Notes under the pieces: generated by a model | What the model saw: the letters and a program-made list of their open reading frames with translations, nothing else | Databases searched by the model: none | Told to the model about the DNA's origin: nothing | Position numbers and translations under genes: made by a program | Shown: in pieces, positions 54,502 through 64,000 of the stretch | How positions within the stretch are numbered: the stretch's first letter is position 1 | Layout: each line of letters opens with the position of its first letter | Source: Paraburkholderia aromaticivorans | GTDB lineage: Bacteria > Pseudomonadota > Gammaproteobacteria > Burkholderiales > Burkholderiaceae | DNA: 64,000 nucleotides | Assembly (NCBI RefSeq): GCF_012689525.1 | Contig: NZ_CP051516.1 | Coordinates: 186,001-250,000 of the forward strand | Direction of reading: 5' to 3'

Positions 54502-54673
54502 GTTGTGTTGACCCAAGTAGGCGTAAAGCGGTGGCGCCACGCAAATGCCCGTCACCGTCTTCAAAATTCGGCGTTGGACGGTTTGAACCGTCCGTCGTGC
54601 TTGTGACACGCGCCGCACGCCGATAGTTCGGCGGCGGCGCGTCCCGGCAAATCACCGTAGATTTATTGTTGGC

Positions 54674-55474
54674 TTATTGCTTCGTGAAGCGGATCACTGC
54701 GGTATCCACGCCCGCGTCCGACAAACGCTGACGGCTCGAATTCATGTCTTCGAACTTCGAGAACGGCCCGATACGCACGCGGTAATACGTGACGCCGCCG
54801 GCATCGCGCTGCGTCACTTTCGATTCGAAGCCCTGGAAGGCGAGACGCGCGCGCTGCTGTTCGGCGTCTGCCGTGGTCTTGTATGCGCCGACTTGCAGGA
54901 AGTAGCCAGTGTTCGCATCACCCGGCGTCGGCGCCGCGCCCGAACCGGGCTTGGCGTTGGCGGCCGTGGCGGACGAACTGCTCTTCGGCGCCGACCCTGC
55001 CGCAGTGGCGGCCGGCGCGCTGGAGGCTTGCGGCTTCTTCGGCGGCGCGGTGGCCGTGCCGTTGCCGTTATCCTGCGCGGGCTTCGGCGCAACGGCCGTG
55101 CCGTTCGCGTTGCCGCTGTTGCCGTTGGCGGGCGGCACTTCGACGATCTGCGGTTCTTCCAGCATGCCCGACTGCGTCTGCGAGTTGGTCTGGCCCGGCG
55201 CGGTGTTCGGCGGCGACGGCTGCGCGGCTTGCGGCACCGGTTGACCCGGCGTCTTGCCTTGCAGCGGACGGTTCGGATCGTATTGCGGCTGAGTCGCGCC
55301 CGAATCGGACGCCGCGGGCGGCGCTACTTTCGAGACGAAGGGCGTGGGCGCACGGGTGATATACAGCGCCACCACTACCGCGATCGCAAGGCCGACGATC
55401 AGGCCCAGCACGATGCCGAGAAAAGTCCCCCCGGTTTGTTTCGATTGCTTTGTTGTGCGGCGTGGTTTTGCCAT
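54674..55474 (-). CDS. SPOR-domain membrane protein (FtsN-like)
   Basis: 266 residues. A short cytoplasmic basic segment (MAKPRRTTKQSKQTGG), one membrane helix (about 17-39, TFLGIVLGLIVGLAIAVVVA), and a long Pro/Ala/Gln/Asn-rich periplasmic linker (about 45-180). The C-terminal SPOR domain (GYFLQVGAYKTTADAEQQRARLAFQGFESKV...VTYYRVRIGPFSKFEDMNSSRQRL) binds denuded septal peptidoglycan. The arrangement is that of FtsN-type division proteins. In betaproteobacteria the gene commonly lies next to argS, as here (gap 79 bases). ATG 55474 has AGGTG upstream, and an ATG six codons earlier is possible. Confidence 0.93.
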   Translation of the reverse strand: MAKPRRTTKQSKQTGGTFLGIVLGLIVGLAIAVVVALYITRAPTPFVSKVAPPAASDSGATQPQYDPNRPLQGKTPGQPVPQAAQPSPPNTAPGQTNSQTQSGMLEEPQIVEVPPANGNSGNANGTAVAPKPAQDNGNGTATAPPKKPQASSAPAATAAGSAPKSSSSATAANAKPGSGAAPTPGDANTGYFLQVGAYKTTADAEQQRARLAFQGFESKVTQRDAGGVTYYRVRIGPFSKFEDMNSSRQRLSDAGVDTAVIRFTKQ

Positions 55475-55553
55475 CGTATGAATCACCTGCAAAAAGAATC
55501 CTGGAACGGCCGTCGATTATAACGACGGCCGCATGCATGTTGCGCCGGAGGAC

Positions 55554-57344
55554 TTACATCTTGACGGGAGCGGAGACGCCGATCGTCGCGAGACCGTTGG
55601 CCAGCACTTGACGCGTGGCCGCGAGCAGCGCGACGCGTGCATTGCGCTCGGCCGCATCGTCGACCAGCACGCGCTCGGCTCTGTCATTGTAGAACGAGTG
55701 GAATTCCCCGGCGAGGTCGCGCAGATAGAACGCGACCGCGTGCGGCGCGAGTTCCTCGGCGGCGTGCTGCAGCATGTCCGGGAATTCGGCGAGCTTGTTC
55801 AGCAGAGCCATGGCGCGTTCGCTGGTGAGCGGCGACACGTCCACGTCCGCCAGCGTGCTTTCGTCCGTGCTGTAGCGCACCTTGCTCTCGGCGATGACCG
55901 AGCAGATCCGCGCGTGCGCGTACTGCACGTAATGCACCGGATTCTCGTCGTTCTGCTTCAGCGCGAGGTCGATGTCGAACACGAATTCCGTGTCGGCCTT
56001 GCGCGAGATCAGGAAAAAGCGCACGGCGTCGCGGCCACGGCGAATCGTTTCCTCGTCGATCAGATCGACGGCGGTTTCCGAGCCCGGCGTCGCGCCGCCC
56101 GACCATTCGATCAGGTCGCGCACCGTCACGTAGCTGCCGGCGCGCTTGGAGATTTTCACCTCTTCGCCGTTGCGCATGACCGTGACCATCTTGTGCAGGA
56201 TGTAGTCGGGATAGCCCTTCGGAATGCCGACGCCGAGACCCTGCAGGCCGGCGCGTACCCGCGCGATCGTGCCGTGGTGGTCCGAGCCCTGAACGTTGAT
56301 GACCTTGGTGAAGCCGCGTTCCCACTTGGCGACGTGATAGGCGACATCCGGCACGAAGTACGTGTAGGTGCCGTCGCTCTTGCGCATCACGCGGTCTTTG
56401 TCGTCGCCGTCGTCGGTGGTGCGCAGCCACAGCGCGCCTTCCTGTTCGTAGGTCTTGCCGGCGCCGATCAGCGCCTCGACGGTCTTCTCGACCCGGCCTT
56501 CCTTGTACAGCGACGACTCCAGGTAGTACTGGTCGAACTTCACGCCGAACGCCTGCAAGTCCATGTCCTGCTCGCGGCGCAGGTACGTCACGGCGAAGCG
56601 GCGGATCGCTTCGAGGTCGTCGACGTCGCGCGCGCCGGTGACCGGCTCGCCGTCGCTCGCGGCCACGGTGGCGCCGTTCAGATAGTCTCGCGCGATCTCG
56701 GCGATGTACTCGCCGTTGTACGCCGAAGCCGGCCAGCCTTCGACGCCGGGGGCGAGGCCGCGCGCGCGTGCCTGAGTCGACAGCGCGAGCGTCTGGATCT
56801 GCACGCCGGCATCGTTGTAGTAGAACTCGCGGTGCACGTCATAGCCTTGCGAGGCCAGCACGTTCGAGAGCGCGTCGCCGAGCGCGGCCTGACGGCCGTG
56901 GCCGACGTGCAGCGGGCCGGTCGGGTTGGCCGAGACGAATTCGATCAGCACGTGTTTGCCGGCGTCGTGTTGCGAACGGCCGAAGGCCTCTTTCTCGGCG
57001 AACACGGCGGCGATCACCGCCTGCTTGGCAGCGGACGCGAGGCGCAGGTTGATAAATCCGGGTCCGGCCACTTCAGCGGCTTCGACGAGGCCCTTGGCTT
57101 GCGGCTGCGCGAGCAGCGCGTCGACGATTTGCTGCGCCAGTCGGCGCGGATTGGCGCGCAGCGGCTTGGCGAGTTGCATCGCCACGTTGCACGCGACGTC
57201 GCCGTGCGCGGCGACCTTGGGGCGCTCCAGCGTGATGGTGGGCGACACGAACGCGGCTTCGCTCGCGCCTTGCGAGGCGGTCGCGACCTGCTTCACCGTG
57301 TCGGCGAGCAGGGTTTCGAGGGTAAGTTTATGTGCAGGCAGCAT
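55554..57344 (-). CDS. argS: Arginyl-tRNA synthetase
   Basis: 596 residues. Class I synthetase: N-terminal Add1 domain ([18 protein letters not shown]), signature [28 protein letters not shown] (HIGH-type HVGH), [19 protein letters not shown], the KMSKS-like position [18 protein letters not shown], and the C-terminal anticodon-binding DALR domain ([33 protein letters not shown]). Normal length. First gene of the leftward run argS-SPOR-dsbA-SDR-BtuF-like. No good Shine-Dalgarno is seen before ATG 57344. Confidence 0.97.
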   Translation of the reverse strand: MLPAHKLTLETLLADTVKQVATASQGASEAAFVSPTITLERPKVAAHGDVACNVAMQLAKPLRANPRRLAQQIVDALLAQPQAKGLVEAAEVAGPGFINLRLASAAKQAVIAAVFAEKEAFGRSQHDAGKHVLIEFVSANPTGPLHVGHGRQAALGDALSNVLASQGYDVHREFYYNDAGVQIQTLALSTQARARGLAPGVEGWPASAYNGEYIAEIARDYLNGATVAASDGEPVTGARDVDDLEAIRRFAVTYLRREQDMDLQAFGVKFDQYYLESSLYKEGRVEKTVEALIGAGKTYEQEGALWLRTTDDGDDKDRVMRKSDGTYTYFVPDVAYHVAKWERGFTKVINVQGSDHHGTIARVRAGLQGLGVGIPKGYPDYILHKMVTVMRNGEEVKISKRAGSYVTVRDLIEWSGGATPGSETAVDLIDEETIRRGRDAVRFFLISRKADTEFVFDIDLALKQNDENPVHYVQYAHARICSVIAESKVRYSTDESTLADVDVSPLTSERAMALLNKLAEFPDMLQHAAEELAPHAVAFYLRDLAGEFHSFYNDRAERVLVDDAAERNARVALLAATRQVLANGLATIGVSAPVKM

Positions 57345-57789
57345 GCTTGTTGCGAGTCCAGTGAGGCAATCCGGTGATGCGGGAGAGGCGCCGGCCGCGC
57401 GCGAGGCGCGACCGGTTCGTCAGAAGCGTGGAAAGCGGCATGCGTTTGCCGAAGCGCGGCGGGCGCACTGGGTGCGAGACCAGGCACGTTGCCTGCGACG
57501 CATCAAGCACGATGCACACGGCTGCCGTCACACTGGCTGCCGCGGCTGGCAGCGGCGGTACGCGGGTTGCGTTCAACCGGCCCAGCCACGTCACCCGCCC
57601 TTCGCCGCGCGGTGCATTGCGGCACGCTTTTCCGTCCAGACGGATTTTAGCAGGTGCTAATATGTTCAATGAGATGCCCAACAAGGGCCGTGGCCGCTGC
57701 GCCTGATCGGCGAGCCAACGTAACGCGCGCTGGCAGCCGCCTCTCCGCCGCTCGCGCGCTTATCCAACATAACGAAAAAGGGAACAGTC
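57345..57789. other. Divergent intergenic region argS / DUF1840
   Basis: 445 bases holding the promoters of argS and of the DUF1840 gene. Only short frames without ribosome-binding site or family resemblance occur. No terminator, operator or RNA gene was recognised. Confidence 0.45.
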
Positions 57790-58116
57790 ATGTTGATTAC
57801 TTTCAAATGCCGCGCCAGCCCAGACGTGATGATGCTGGAAAATCTTGCACAGTATCTGGTCGGCATCGTCGGCAAGCGGCTGGGTGAACGCGGCGTCATC
57901 ACTCACGACGAACTGGGCCCGGCCATCGAGAAACTCGAAGCAGCGATTTCCGTCGACAAGCAGGAACGTGCCGAGCACGACGGCCATTTCCACGAAGGCG
58001 AAGACGGCCACGAGCATCACGAGATTCCGCCGGGACTCGCGCAACGCGCGTACCCGTTCCTCGACATGCTGCGCGCAGCGCGGAAGGAAAACGCGGATAT
58101 CGTCTGGGGTCTCTGA
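57790..58116 (+). CDS. DUF1840-domain protein
   Basis: 108 residues. MLITFKCRASPDVMMLENLA then QYLVGIVGKRLGERGVI at the N-terminus, followed by a His/Glu-rich segment (EHDGHFHEGEDGHEHHEIPP) and a C-terminal RAYPFLDMLRAARKENADIVWGL. This is the DUF1840 family, widespread in betaproteobacteria and of unknown function. The histidine-rich middle could bind metal, an inference. It is a single gene, closed by a hairpin at 58194. Confidence 0.9.
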   Translation: MLITFKCRASPDVMMLENLAQYLVGIVGKRLGERGVITHDELGPAIEKLEAAISVDKQERAEHDGHFHEGEDGHEHHEIPPGLAQRAYPFLDMLRAARKENADIVWGL

Positions 58117-58193
58117 TCTCACGCTGGTCCGCCGGTCGCGGCGCTTTCGATAGAGCCGCGGCGTCCGGCGGCGCGAACCTTGCGCATCAATGA

Positions 58194-58220
58194 AAAGAGC
58201 CCGCACAATGCGGGCTCTTT
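58194..58220. terminator. Intrinsic terminator between DUF1840 gene and small exported protein
   Basis: A 12-bp perfect stem AAAGAGCCCGCA/TGCGGGCTCTTT with a 3-nt loop lies between two convergent genes. T tracts are short on both strands (three to four), so it is probably bidirectional. Confidence 0.8.
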
Positions 58221-58259
58221 GTCATTCAGAGATCCGGCCGACCGGTGCTGCCGTGCTGC

Positions 58260-58469
58260 TTACTGGCTGGCGGCGTCCGCCGGCGCGGCTGCGGGAGCCG
58301 ACGCACCCTTCTTCGCTTTCTGTTTCTTCGGTTTCTTGACGTGTTTCACCGTGGGCGGCGAATACGAACTGACCGAACTGGAGCCGCCAGGCGCGGCAGG
58401 CTGGGCCAGCGCCGCTGTGGCGCCCAAGGCAAGCGAAACAGCGGTCAACAACAGCGTCAGCTTCTTCAT
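58260..58469 (-). CDS. Small exported lysine-rich protein (69 aa)
   Basis: 69 residues. A clear signal peptide (MKKLTLLLTAVSLALGATAA then LAQ) and a mature part of about 46 residues: a Ser/Pro stretch, a very basic segment (HVKKPKKQKAKKGASAPAAA) and an Ala-rich end. CGGAG precedes ATG 58469. The function is unknown. It resembles small basic periplasmic proteins (acid-shock-like) only in composition. Confidence 0.75.
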   Translation of the reverse strand: MKKLTLLLTAVSLALGATAALAQPAAPGGSSSVSSYSPPTVKHVKKPKKQKAKKGASAPAAAPADAASQ

Positions 58470-58628
58470 ACGATTTTCTCCGTTGACGATTGCAATTAGT
58501 AAGCCGACGCGTTTTGGCCGCGTCTGGCGGGGTCAAGCCGCCTCAGTCTACAAAGCCGAAAATTACGCTGCCGCAAATATTCAGTCTTTCAAGCCCGATA
58601 TAGTGGGGTTCCCGCCACGCCCGACGGC

Positions 58629-61346
58629 TTACAGCAAAGGCGCCAAGGCCCGTTCCGCATCCGTTTTCGACAGCGACATGCGGTTTGCGTAGTCTTCGAG
58701 TTGATCCTGGCCGATCTTGCCGACGGAGAAGTAAGTGCTGTCCGGATGCGCCAGATAGAAGCCGGAGACGCTCGCCGCCGGCAGCATGGCCAGCGATTCC
58801 GTCACGCTCATACCGATTTCGGTGGCTTGCAGCACGTCGAACATGTCGCGCTTCACCAGATGGTCCGGGCAGGCCGGATAGCCGGGCGCCGGTCGGATGC
58901 CGTGGTACTTTTCCGCGATCAGGTCGTCGTTGGAGAGCGTTTCGGCGTTCGCGTAGCCCCACAGGTCGCGCCGCACGCGCGCATGCAGCGCTTCGGCGAA
59001 GGCTTCGGCGAAACGGTCGGCGAGTGCCTTCAGCATGATCGCGCTATAGTCGTCGTGGTCCTTCTCGAACTGCTTTTCCTTCACGTCGACACCTAGACCC
59101 GCCGTCACCGCGAACATGCCGATGTAGTCGGCCACGCCCGATTCCTTCGGCGCGATGAAGTCGGCGAGCGACCGGTTCGGCCGCATCACGCCGTCCACCA
59201 CCGGACGCACGCTTTGCTGACGCAGGTTGCGCCATGTGAGCGCGACTTCCGAGCGCGATTCGTCCGTGTAGATTTCGATGTCGTCGTCGTTCACGGTGTT
59301 GGCCGGCAGCAGCGCGATCACGCCGTTCGCTTGCAGCCAGCGGCCCTGGATCAGACGCGTGAGCATCGACTTGCCGTCCGAGAACACGCGCCGCGCCGAT
59401 TCGCCGACGATCTCATCGTTCAGAATGGCCGGATACGGACCCGCCAGGTCCCACGTCTGGAAGAACGGAGCCCAGTCGATATAGTTGGCCAGTTCGCTCA
59501 GATCGAAATTCTTGAACACGCGGCGGCCGATGAACTTCGGCTTGACCGGCTGATAACTCGCCCAGTCGACCTTGGTCTTGTTGGCGCGAGCTTCGGCCAA
59601 AGTCACCATGGGCTGCGCCTTCTTGTTGGCGTGCTGAACGCGGATCCGGTCGTAATCGGACTTGAGTTCGTCGAGGTACTTTGCCGCGCCTTCGTCGGAC
59701 AGCAGGCTCGACGCCACGGAGACCGAGCGCGACGCGTCCGGCACGTAGACCACGGGCCCTTCGTAGTGCGGCGCGATTTTCACTGCGGTATGCACGCGCG
59801 AAGTGGTCGCGCCGCCGATCAGCAGCGGAATCTTCTTGATGCGGAAGTAGTCGTCACGCTGCATTTCCGAGGCGACGTACGCCATCTCTTCGAGGCTCGG
59901 CGTGATCAGCCCGGAGAGCCCGATGATGTCCGCGCCTTCGACCTTCGCCTTCGCGAGAATGTCGTTGCAGGAGACCATCACGCCCATGTTGACCACTTCG
60001 AAGTTATTGCACTGAAGCACCACCGAGACGATGTTCTTGCCGATATCGTGCACGTCGCCCTTCACCGTGGCGATGACGATCTTGCCCTTCGCCCGCACGT
60101 CGGCGCCGGCTTCGGCCATCAGCTTCTTTTCTTCCTCGATGTACGGAATCAGATGCGCGACGGCCTGCTTCATCACGCGCGCCGACTTCACCACTTGCGG
60201 CAGGAACATCTTGCCCTGACCAAACAGGTCGCCGACGATGTTCATACCGTCCATCAACGGGCCTTCGATCACGTTGATCGGGCGGCCGCCTTCCGCGGCG
60301 ATCCTCGCGCGGACTTCTTCGGTGTCTTCGACGATGAAGTTGGTGATGCCATGCACGAGCGCGTGCGACAGACGCTTCTCGACCGGCTGGTTGCGCCACT
60401 CGAGGTTCTCTTCCTTCTTCGCGGCGCCGGTTTTGAACTTGTCGGCGATTTCGAGCAGCCGGTCGGTGCCGTCGTCACGGCGGTTCAGCACGACGTCTTC
60501 GACGCGTTCGCGCAACTCCGGATCGAGGTCGGCATACACGCCGAGCTGGCCCGCGTTGACGATGCCCATGTCCATCCCCGCCTGGATCGCGTGATAGAGG
60601 AACACGGTGTGAATCGCTTCGCGCACGGGATCATTGCCGCGGAACGAGAACGACACGTTCGACACGCCGCCGCTGATCTTCGCGTACGGCAGATTCAGTT
60701 TGATCCAGCGCGTCGCGTTGATGAAGTCGACGGCGTAGTTGTTGTGCTCTTCGATGCCGGTCGCGATCGCGAAGATGTTCGGATCGAAGATGATGTCTTC
60801 CGGCGGGAAGCCCACTTCGTTCACCAGGAAGTCATACGAGCGCTTGCAGATTTGCGTCTTGCGTTCGAACGTGTCGGCCTGGCCCTTTTCGTCGAAGGCC
60901 ATCACCACCGCGGCCGCGCCGTAGCGGCGAATCAGGTTCGCGTGATGGCGGAATGCTTCTTCGCCTTCCTTCAGCGAGATCGAGTTGACGATCGCTTTGC
61001 CTTGCACGCACTTCAGACCCGCTTCGATCACTTCCCACTTCGACGAGTCGATCATGATCGGCACGCGCGCGATATCCGGTTCCGACGCGATCAGATTCAT
61101 GAAGCGCACCATCGCCGCTTTCGAATCGAGCATCGCCTCGTCCATGTTGACGTCGATAACCTGCGCGCCGTTTTCGACCTGCTGGCGCGCGACCGCGACC
61201 GCGTCGTCGAACTGGTCGTTCAGGATCATTCGCGCGAACGCCTTCGAGCCGGTCACGTTGGTGCGTTCGCCGACGTTGATGAAAAGCGTCCCGGACGTGA
61301 CGTTGAACGGCTCGAGGCCGGCAAGGCGCATGGTGTGATCGGTCAT
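58629..61346 (-). CDS. metH: Methionine synthase, cobalamin-dependent, C-terminal polypeptide (folate, B12 and reactivation domains)
   Basis: 905 residues, equal to E. coli MetH without its homocysteine domain. Order: pterin-binding domain (about 10-290; [62 protein letters not shown]); B12 cap and Rossmann domain (about 310-555; [27 protein letters not shown] with cobalt-ligand His433); and AdoMet-binding reactivation domain ([63 protein letters not shown]). It must work with the separate homocysteine-methyltransferase polypeptide encoded 84 bases upstream. No frame joins the two, so this is a true two-gene arrangement rather than a recent frameshift. Confidence 0.95.
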   Translation of the reverse strand: MTDHTMRLAGLEPFNVTSGTLFINVGERTNVTGSKAFARMILNDQFDDAVAVARQQVENGAQVIDVNMDEAMLDSKAAMVRFMNLIASEPDIARVPIMIDSSKWEVIEAGLKCVQGKAIVNSISLKEGEEAFRHHANLIRRYGAAAVVMAFDEKGQADTFERKTQICKRSYDFLVNEVGFPPEDIIFDPNIFAIATGIEEHNNYAVDFINATRWIKLNLPYAKISGGVSNVSFSFRGNDPVREAIHTVFLYHAIQAGMDMGIVNAGQLGVYADLDPELRERVEDVVLNRRDDGTDRLLEIADKFKTGAAKKEENLEWRNQPVEKRLSHALVHGITNFIVEDTEEVRARIAAEGGRPINVIEGPLMDGMNIVGDLFGQGKMFLPQVVKSARVMKQAVAHLIPYIEEEKKLMAEAGADVRAKGKIVIATVKGDVHDIGKNIVSVVLQCNNFEVVNMGVMVSCNDILAKAKVEGADIIGLSGLITPSLEEMAYVASEMQRDDYFRIKKIPLLIGGATTSRVHTAVKIAPHYEGPVVYVPDASRSVSVASSLLSDEGAAKYLDELKSDYDRIRVQHANKKAQPMVTLAEARANKTKVDWASYQPVKPKFIGRRVFKNFDLSELANYIDWAPFFQTWDLAGPYPAILNDEIVGESARRVFSDGKSMLTRLIQGRWLQANGVIALLPANTVNDDDIEIYTDESRSEVALTWRNLRQQSVRPVVDGVMRPNRSLADFIAPKESGVADYIGMFAVTAGLGVDVKEKQFEKDHDDYSAIMLKALADRFAEAFAEALHARVRRDLWGYANAETLSNDDLIAEKYHGIRPAPGYPACPDHLVKRDMFDVLQATEIGMSVTESLAMLPAASVSGFYLAHPDSTYFSVGKIGQDQLEDYANRMSLSKTDAERALAPLL

Positions 61347-61430
61347 GGCGTATGTGCTCGTTTGCTGCGATTAGGTGCGTCGTGTTCGATGGCGGAGGTG
61401 CGGCGCCTGCTCAGCGAGGCGCCGCTCGAC

Positions 61431-62501
61431 TCAGGCTGCGTCGCGGTATTGCGTCGGCCATTGGCGCGGCTTCACTTCGGCCAGCGCCTGAGCAATCGCC
61501 GCAATATGCTCCGGCGTCGTGCCACAGCAACCGCCGGCGATATTCACCAGCCCGGCCTGTGCGAATTCCTTCAGCAAGCCTGAGGTATCCGCGGGCAGTT
61601 CATCAAAGCCCGTATCGCTCATCGGATTCGGCAAGCCCGCGTTCGGATAGCACGACACATACGTGTCGCACAGCTTGGCCAGTTCCGCGATATACGGGCG
61701 CATCAATGCCGCGCCCAACGCGCAGTTCAAACCGAACGTGAGCGGCTTCGCATGACGCAGCGAGTTCCAGAACGCTTCGACCGTCTGACCCGACAGAATG
61801 CGGCCCGACGCATCGGTGACGGTGCCGGAGATCATGATCGGCAAACGCTCGCCAGTGTCTTCGAACAGTTCGTCGAGCGCGAACAGTGCGGCTTTCGCAT
61901 TGAGCGTGTCGAAAATGGTCTCGACGAGGAACAGATCGGCGCCGCCGTCGAGCAAAGCCTTGGCCTGCTCGTAGTAGGCCGCGCGCAGTTCGTCGAACGT
62001 CACGTTGCGCGCGCCCGGATCGTTCACGTCGGGGGAAATGCTCGCGGTCTTCGGCGTCGGTCCGATCGCGCCGGCGACGAAGCGCGGCTTGTCGGGCGTC
62101 GAATACTTGTCGCAAGCGGTGCGGGCGAGTTTCGCCGACTCGAGATTCATCTCGATGGCGAGCGCTTCCATGCCGTAGTCCGCCTGGGCGACCGTGGTTG
62201 CACCGAACGTGTTGGTTTCGATGATGTCTGCGCCCGCCGCCAGGTACTGCTCGTGAATCTCGCCGATGATCTGCGGTTGCGTGATCGACAACAACTCGTT
62301 GTTGCCCTTGATGTCGCGCCCGTAGTCCTTGAAGCGTTCCCCGCGATAGCGGGCTTCGTCGAGCTTGTAGCGCTGGATCATCGTGCCCATTGCGCCGTCC
62401 AGGATCAGGATGCGCGACTTGAGCAGCGCGGGCAGCGCCGTGCCGCGCGTGTAGGCGGCGTCGGGGCGGACTGGCGTGGCGGTTTGAGCGGGCTGGTTCA
62501 T
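61431..62501 (-). CDS. metH: Methionine synthase, N-terminal homocysteine methyltransferase polypeptide
   Basis: 356 residues. Equivalent to the first module of Met[78 protein letters not shown], zinc ligands in [13 protein letters not shown] (one Cys) and [19 protein letters not shown] (two Cys). It binds homocysteine as zinc thiolate and takes the methyl group from cobalamin of the partner polypeptide. It has its own start (ATG 62501) and stop. A 20-residue Pro/Ala N-terminal tail precedes the barrel. I saw no SAH or cobalamin riboswitch in front of it. Confidence 0.95.
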   Translation of the reverse strand: MNQPAQTATPVRPDAAYTRGTALPALLKSRILILDGAMGTMIQRYKLDEARYRGERFKDYGRDIKGNNELLSITQPQIIGEIHEQYLAAGADIIETNTFGATTVAQADYGMEALAIEMNLESAKLARTACDKYSTPDKPRFVAGAIGPTPKTASISPDVNDPGARNVTFDELRAAYYEQAKALLDGGADLFLVETIFDTLNAKAALFALDELFEDTGERLPIMISGTVTDASGRILSGQTVEAFWNSLRHAKPLTFGLNCALGAALMRPYIAELAKLCDTYVSCYPNAGLPNPMSDTGFDELPADTSGLLKEFAQAGLVNIAGGCCGTTPEHIAAIAQALAEVKPRQWPTQYRDAA

Positions 62502-62639
62502 GGCGGACGAGGGCTTGCGCCGGCTTTTTCGGGAAACCTGTCATTGTAGCCGCTGCCAGACAGATCCGCCCGGCGCGGGATGAGCAGCCGCCTTTGGCTG
62601 TCGAGGCGCCGCATGATCAAGAGCGGGAAAGCAGCGTGA

Positions 62640-62679
62640 CAAAGAAAACGGCCCAGCGAGGCAAAAGCCTGCTGGGCCA
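62640..62679 (-). terminator. Intrinsic terminator of the DUF3567 gene
   Basis: On the minus strand, stem GGCCCAGC/GCTGGGCC with an inner AGGC/GCCT helix is followed by GTTTTCTTTG. It lies between the DUF3567 gene and metH. Confidence 0.82.
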
Positions 62680-62785
62680 CTTCATATTTGCCGACCGTCT
62701 TGTAAAAGCCGCCTGCGTGTCCACTTACGGGGGCGGACGGCGCGGTCGATGTATGTCGCCAAAAACGCTAAGCCGAACCTCGCGG

Positions 62786-63043
62786 TTAGTGAAGAATCAC
62801 CGGTTGATGCATCAGGCTGTCGAACTGGCCGAGGAATTCGTCTACTTCATCCAGCGACGGTTCCTCTTCAATCAGCTTCTGCACGTGCTCGCGAAAACGC
62901 GCCGCCATTGCTCCGTCGATATAGATCTCACGCTGCATGTTTTTGTCGACGATCTCGTAGCCGCCTGACTTCATGGCCAGCGGGCCTTCCTGCGGCGGAA
63001 ACTCGACGACACAATAATTGGGGCTGTTGTAGATCATTTGCAT
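62786..63043 (-). CDS. DUF3567-family protein
   Basis: 85 residues with AAGGAG before ATG 63043. MQMIYNSPNYCVVEFPPQEG, then GGYEIVDKNMQREIYIDGAMAARFREHVQKLIEEEPSLDEVDEFLGQFDSLMHQPVILH, is the DUF3567 family, restricted to betaproteobacteria and of unknown function. It is an alpha/beta small cytoplasmic protein with an acidic C-terminal helix. Monocistronic between a PcaD-like gene and a strong terminator. Confidence 0.9.
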   Translation of the reverse strand: MQMIYNSPNYCVVEFPPQEGPLAMKSGGYEIVDKNMQREIYIDGAMAARFREHVQKLIEEEPSLDEVDEFLGQFDSLMHQPVILH

Positions 63044-63160
63044 GGCGACACTCCTTATTTCCGTTGGCTCCTGGCCATTCCTGCGCCATAGGTGGAGCGT
63101 ATGGTTTGGAATTCAAGGGGTGGGTCCGGATTGACGCTTGTCAAGTTCCGAACCTACCGG

Positions 63161-63949
63161 TTAGACCGGCCTTTCAAGAAACGTTTCAAGCAGTCCAGCA
63201 AAACGGTGAGATTGCTCGATGGGCGCGAGATGAGCGGCATCCAGCAGTTCGAAACGTGCGCCTTCGATGGCGTCTGCTATTGCCTGTGTGGAAGCAGGCA
63301 GCGTGCCCGTGTCGTGGCGGCCCGCCACGGTCAATGTTGGGCATCGAATTGCTCCCAGCTTACTGCGTACGTCGAAATCGCGCAGGGCTTCGCACGCCAT
63401 GGCGTAGCCTTCTGGCAACGTGTGGGCTAACACATCGCGGATCTGCTCGACCGCTTCGGGGTGCGCGGCCTGAAAATCGGGGGTCAGCCAGCGGCTCAAA
63501 GTCGCGGGCACGAGCGACGCCATGCCCCCGTCGCGGGCCGCCGCGGCACGCTGATCCCACGTGGCTCGGGCTTCCTGCGGCGTGCCGCCGCTGCTGTCGG
63601 CGATCGTCAAGGTATCGACGCGCGCGGGATGATCGAGTGTGAATTGCTGCGCGATCATGCCGCCCATCGACATGCCGACCAGATGCGTACTGGGTGCGTC
63701 GAGTGCATCGAGCAGCGTGACGAGATCGTGTGACAGATCGGCGATGCCGAAGGGCGCGCCGGATGCGGCGGTCTTGCCGTGGCCACGCACGTCGTAGCGC
63801 AGCACGGTGTAGTCGTCGCGGAAATAGCCGGCGAGCTGATCCCACACGGACAAATCCCCGCCAAGCTGATGGATGAACGTCAGCCACGGACCGCCGCCCT
63901 CGTTGCTCAGCACATAGCGCGTCTCGATACCGTTGATGTTCACTTGCAT
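63161..63949 (-). CDS. pcaD: 3-oxoadipate enol-lactonase-like alpha/beta hydrolase
   Basis: 262 residues with AAGGAG before ATG 63949. Start MQVNINGIETRYVLSNEGGG, oxyanion region WLTFIHQLGGDLSVWDQL, RYDVRGHGKT, nucleophile serine in HLVGMSMGGMIAQQF, acid Asp in VAGRHDTGTLPAST and base His in LDAAHLAPIEQSHRFAGLLETFL. This matches PcaD, which opens the enol-lactone to 3-oxoadipate in the protocatechuate/catechol pathway. No other pca genes are in the window, so a different lactone or ester is possible. Confidence 0.82.
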   Translation of the reverse strand: MQVNINGIETRYVLSNEGGGPWLTFIHQLGGDLSVWDQLAGYFRDDYTVLRYDVRGHGKTAASGAPFGIADLSHDLVTLLDALDAPSTHLVGMSMGGMIAQQFTLDHPARVDTLTIADSSGGTPQEARATWDQRAAAARDGGMASLVPATLSRWLTPDFQAAHPEAVEQIRDVLAHTLPEGYAMACEALRDFDVRSKLGAIRCPTLTVAGRHDTGTLPASTQAIADAIEGARFELLDAAHLAPIEQSHRFAGLLETFLERPV

Positions 63950-64000
63950 GCGGGCTCCTTTGAAGGGGAACGCAGTGGAAGGGTCCATTCGCGCGCTGAG

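Noticed and set aside
59214..61583. 789-codon open frame on the plus strand opposite metH
   Set aside because: Arg/His/Val-rich antisense shadow of a high-GC gene. It has no ribosome-binding site, and metH on the other strand is unmistakable. The same applies to the long frames opposite aceK, argS, the indolepyruvate oxidoreductase, bioF and icmF.
62502..62785. SAH or cobalamin riboswitch before metH
   Set aside because: I searched the minus strand by eye for the SAH-riboswitch core and the B12 box and found neither. The only structure is the terminator of the upstream gene.

Overview
The window is 64 kb of high-GC bacterial chromosome that looks like Burkholderiaceae, most likely Paraburkholderia. 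The evidence is a KirBac-type potassium channel very close to the one I remember from Burkholderia pseudomallei, the betaproteobacterial DUF1840 and DUF3567 proteins, a split methionine synthase, a fused isobutyryl-CoA mutase and a LiuR-type regulator. Gene content is core plus catabolic. There is no tRNA, rRNA, CRISPR or prophage. The only autonomous mobile element is one intact IS701-family insertion sequence.

Region 1-16 kb: the start of a Na+/H+ antiporter (cut by the window edge), an EAL protein, cutC, a large fused indolepyruvate:ferredoxin oxidoreductase, a KirBac channel, two small conserved proteins, a translationally coupled sugar operon (LacI regulator, AGE epimerase, PfkB kinase), an EAL-CBS-GGDEF protein and a BASS-type transporter. 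Region 16-27 kb: an exported protein, a general porin, a LysR regulator, icmF, a minisatellite array, a nitronate monooxygenase, a fluoroacetate-dehalogenase-like hydrolase, and a divergent Lrp/EamA pair. Region 27-37.8 kb: an operon read leftwards (33-codon leader ORF, ghrA, mvaB, ybaK-like, DUF1289, MaoC-like, MBL hydrolase), an RBBP9-type hydrolase and orphan sulfate-binding protein read rightwards, and the biotin operon bioA-bioF-bioD-bioB. Region 37.8-48.9 kb: an 860-bp inverted-repeat element, a secreted hydrolase, and a long leftward run liuR-aceK-can-thiolase-SDR-acyl-CoA dehydrogenase-ychJ ending at a terminator, with an MBL hydrolase divergent from liuR. Region 49-64 kb: a peptide-binding protein, the IS, the run argS-SPOR-dsbA-SDR-btuF-like, DUF1840, a small exported protein, methionine synthase as two genes, DUF3567 and a PcaD-like lactonase.

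The most interesting signal is a roughly 67-nt leader present three times, always on the minus strand and directly in front of a start codon: before the indolepyruvate oxidoreductase, before hydroxymethylglutaryl-CoA lyase and before an acyl-CoA dehydrogenase. It has two hairpins with compensating changes. The 3' arm of the second hairpin can instead pair with the ribosome-binding site. This is the architecture of a translational switch, and all three targets belong to amino-acid/acyl-CoA catabolism. I do not recognise it as a named RNA family. Other notable points are the 33-codon ORF coupled to ghrA, two operator-like sites exactly 90 bp apart before the LacI operon, a LiuR-like box, and an IS inserted exactly at a stop codon.
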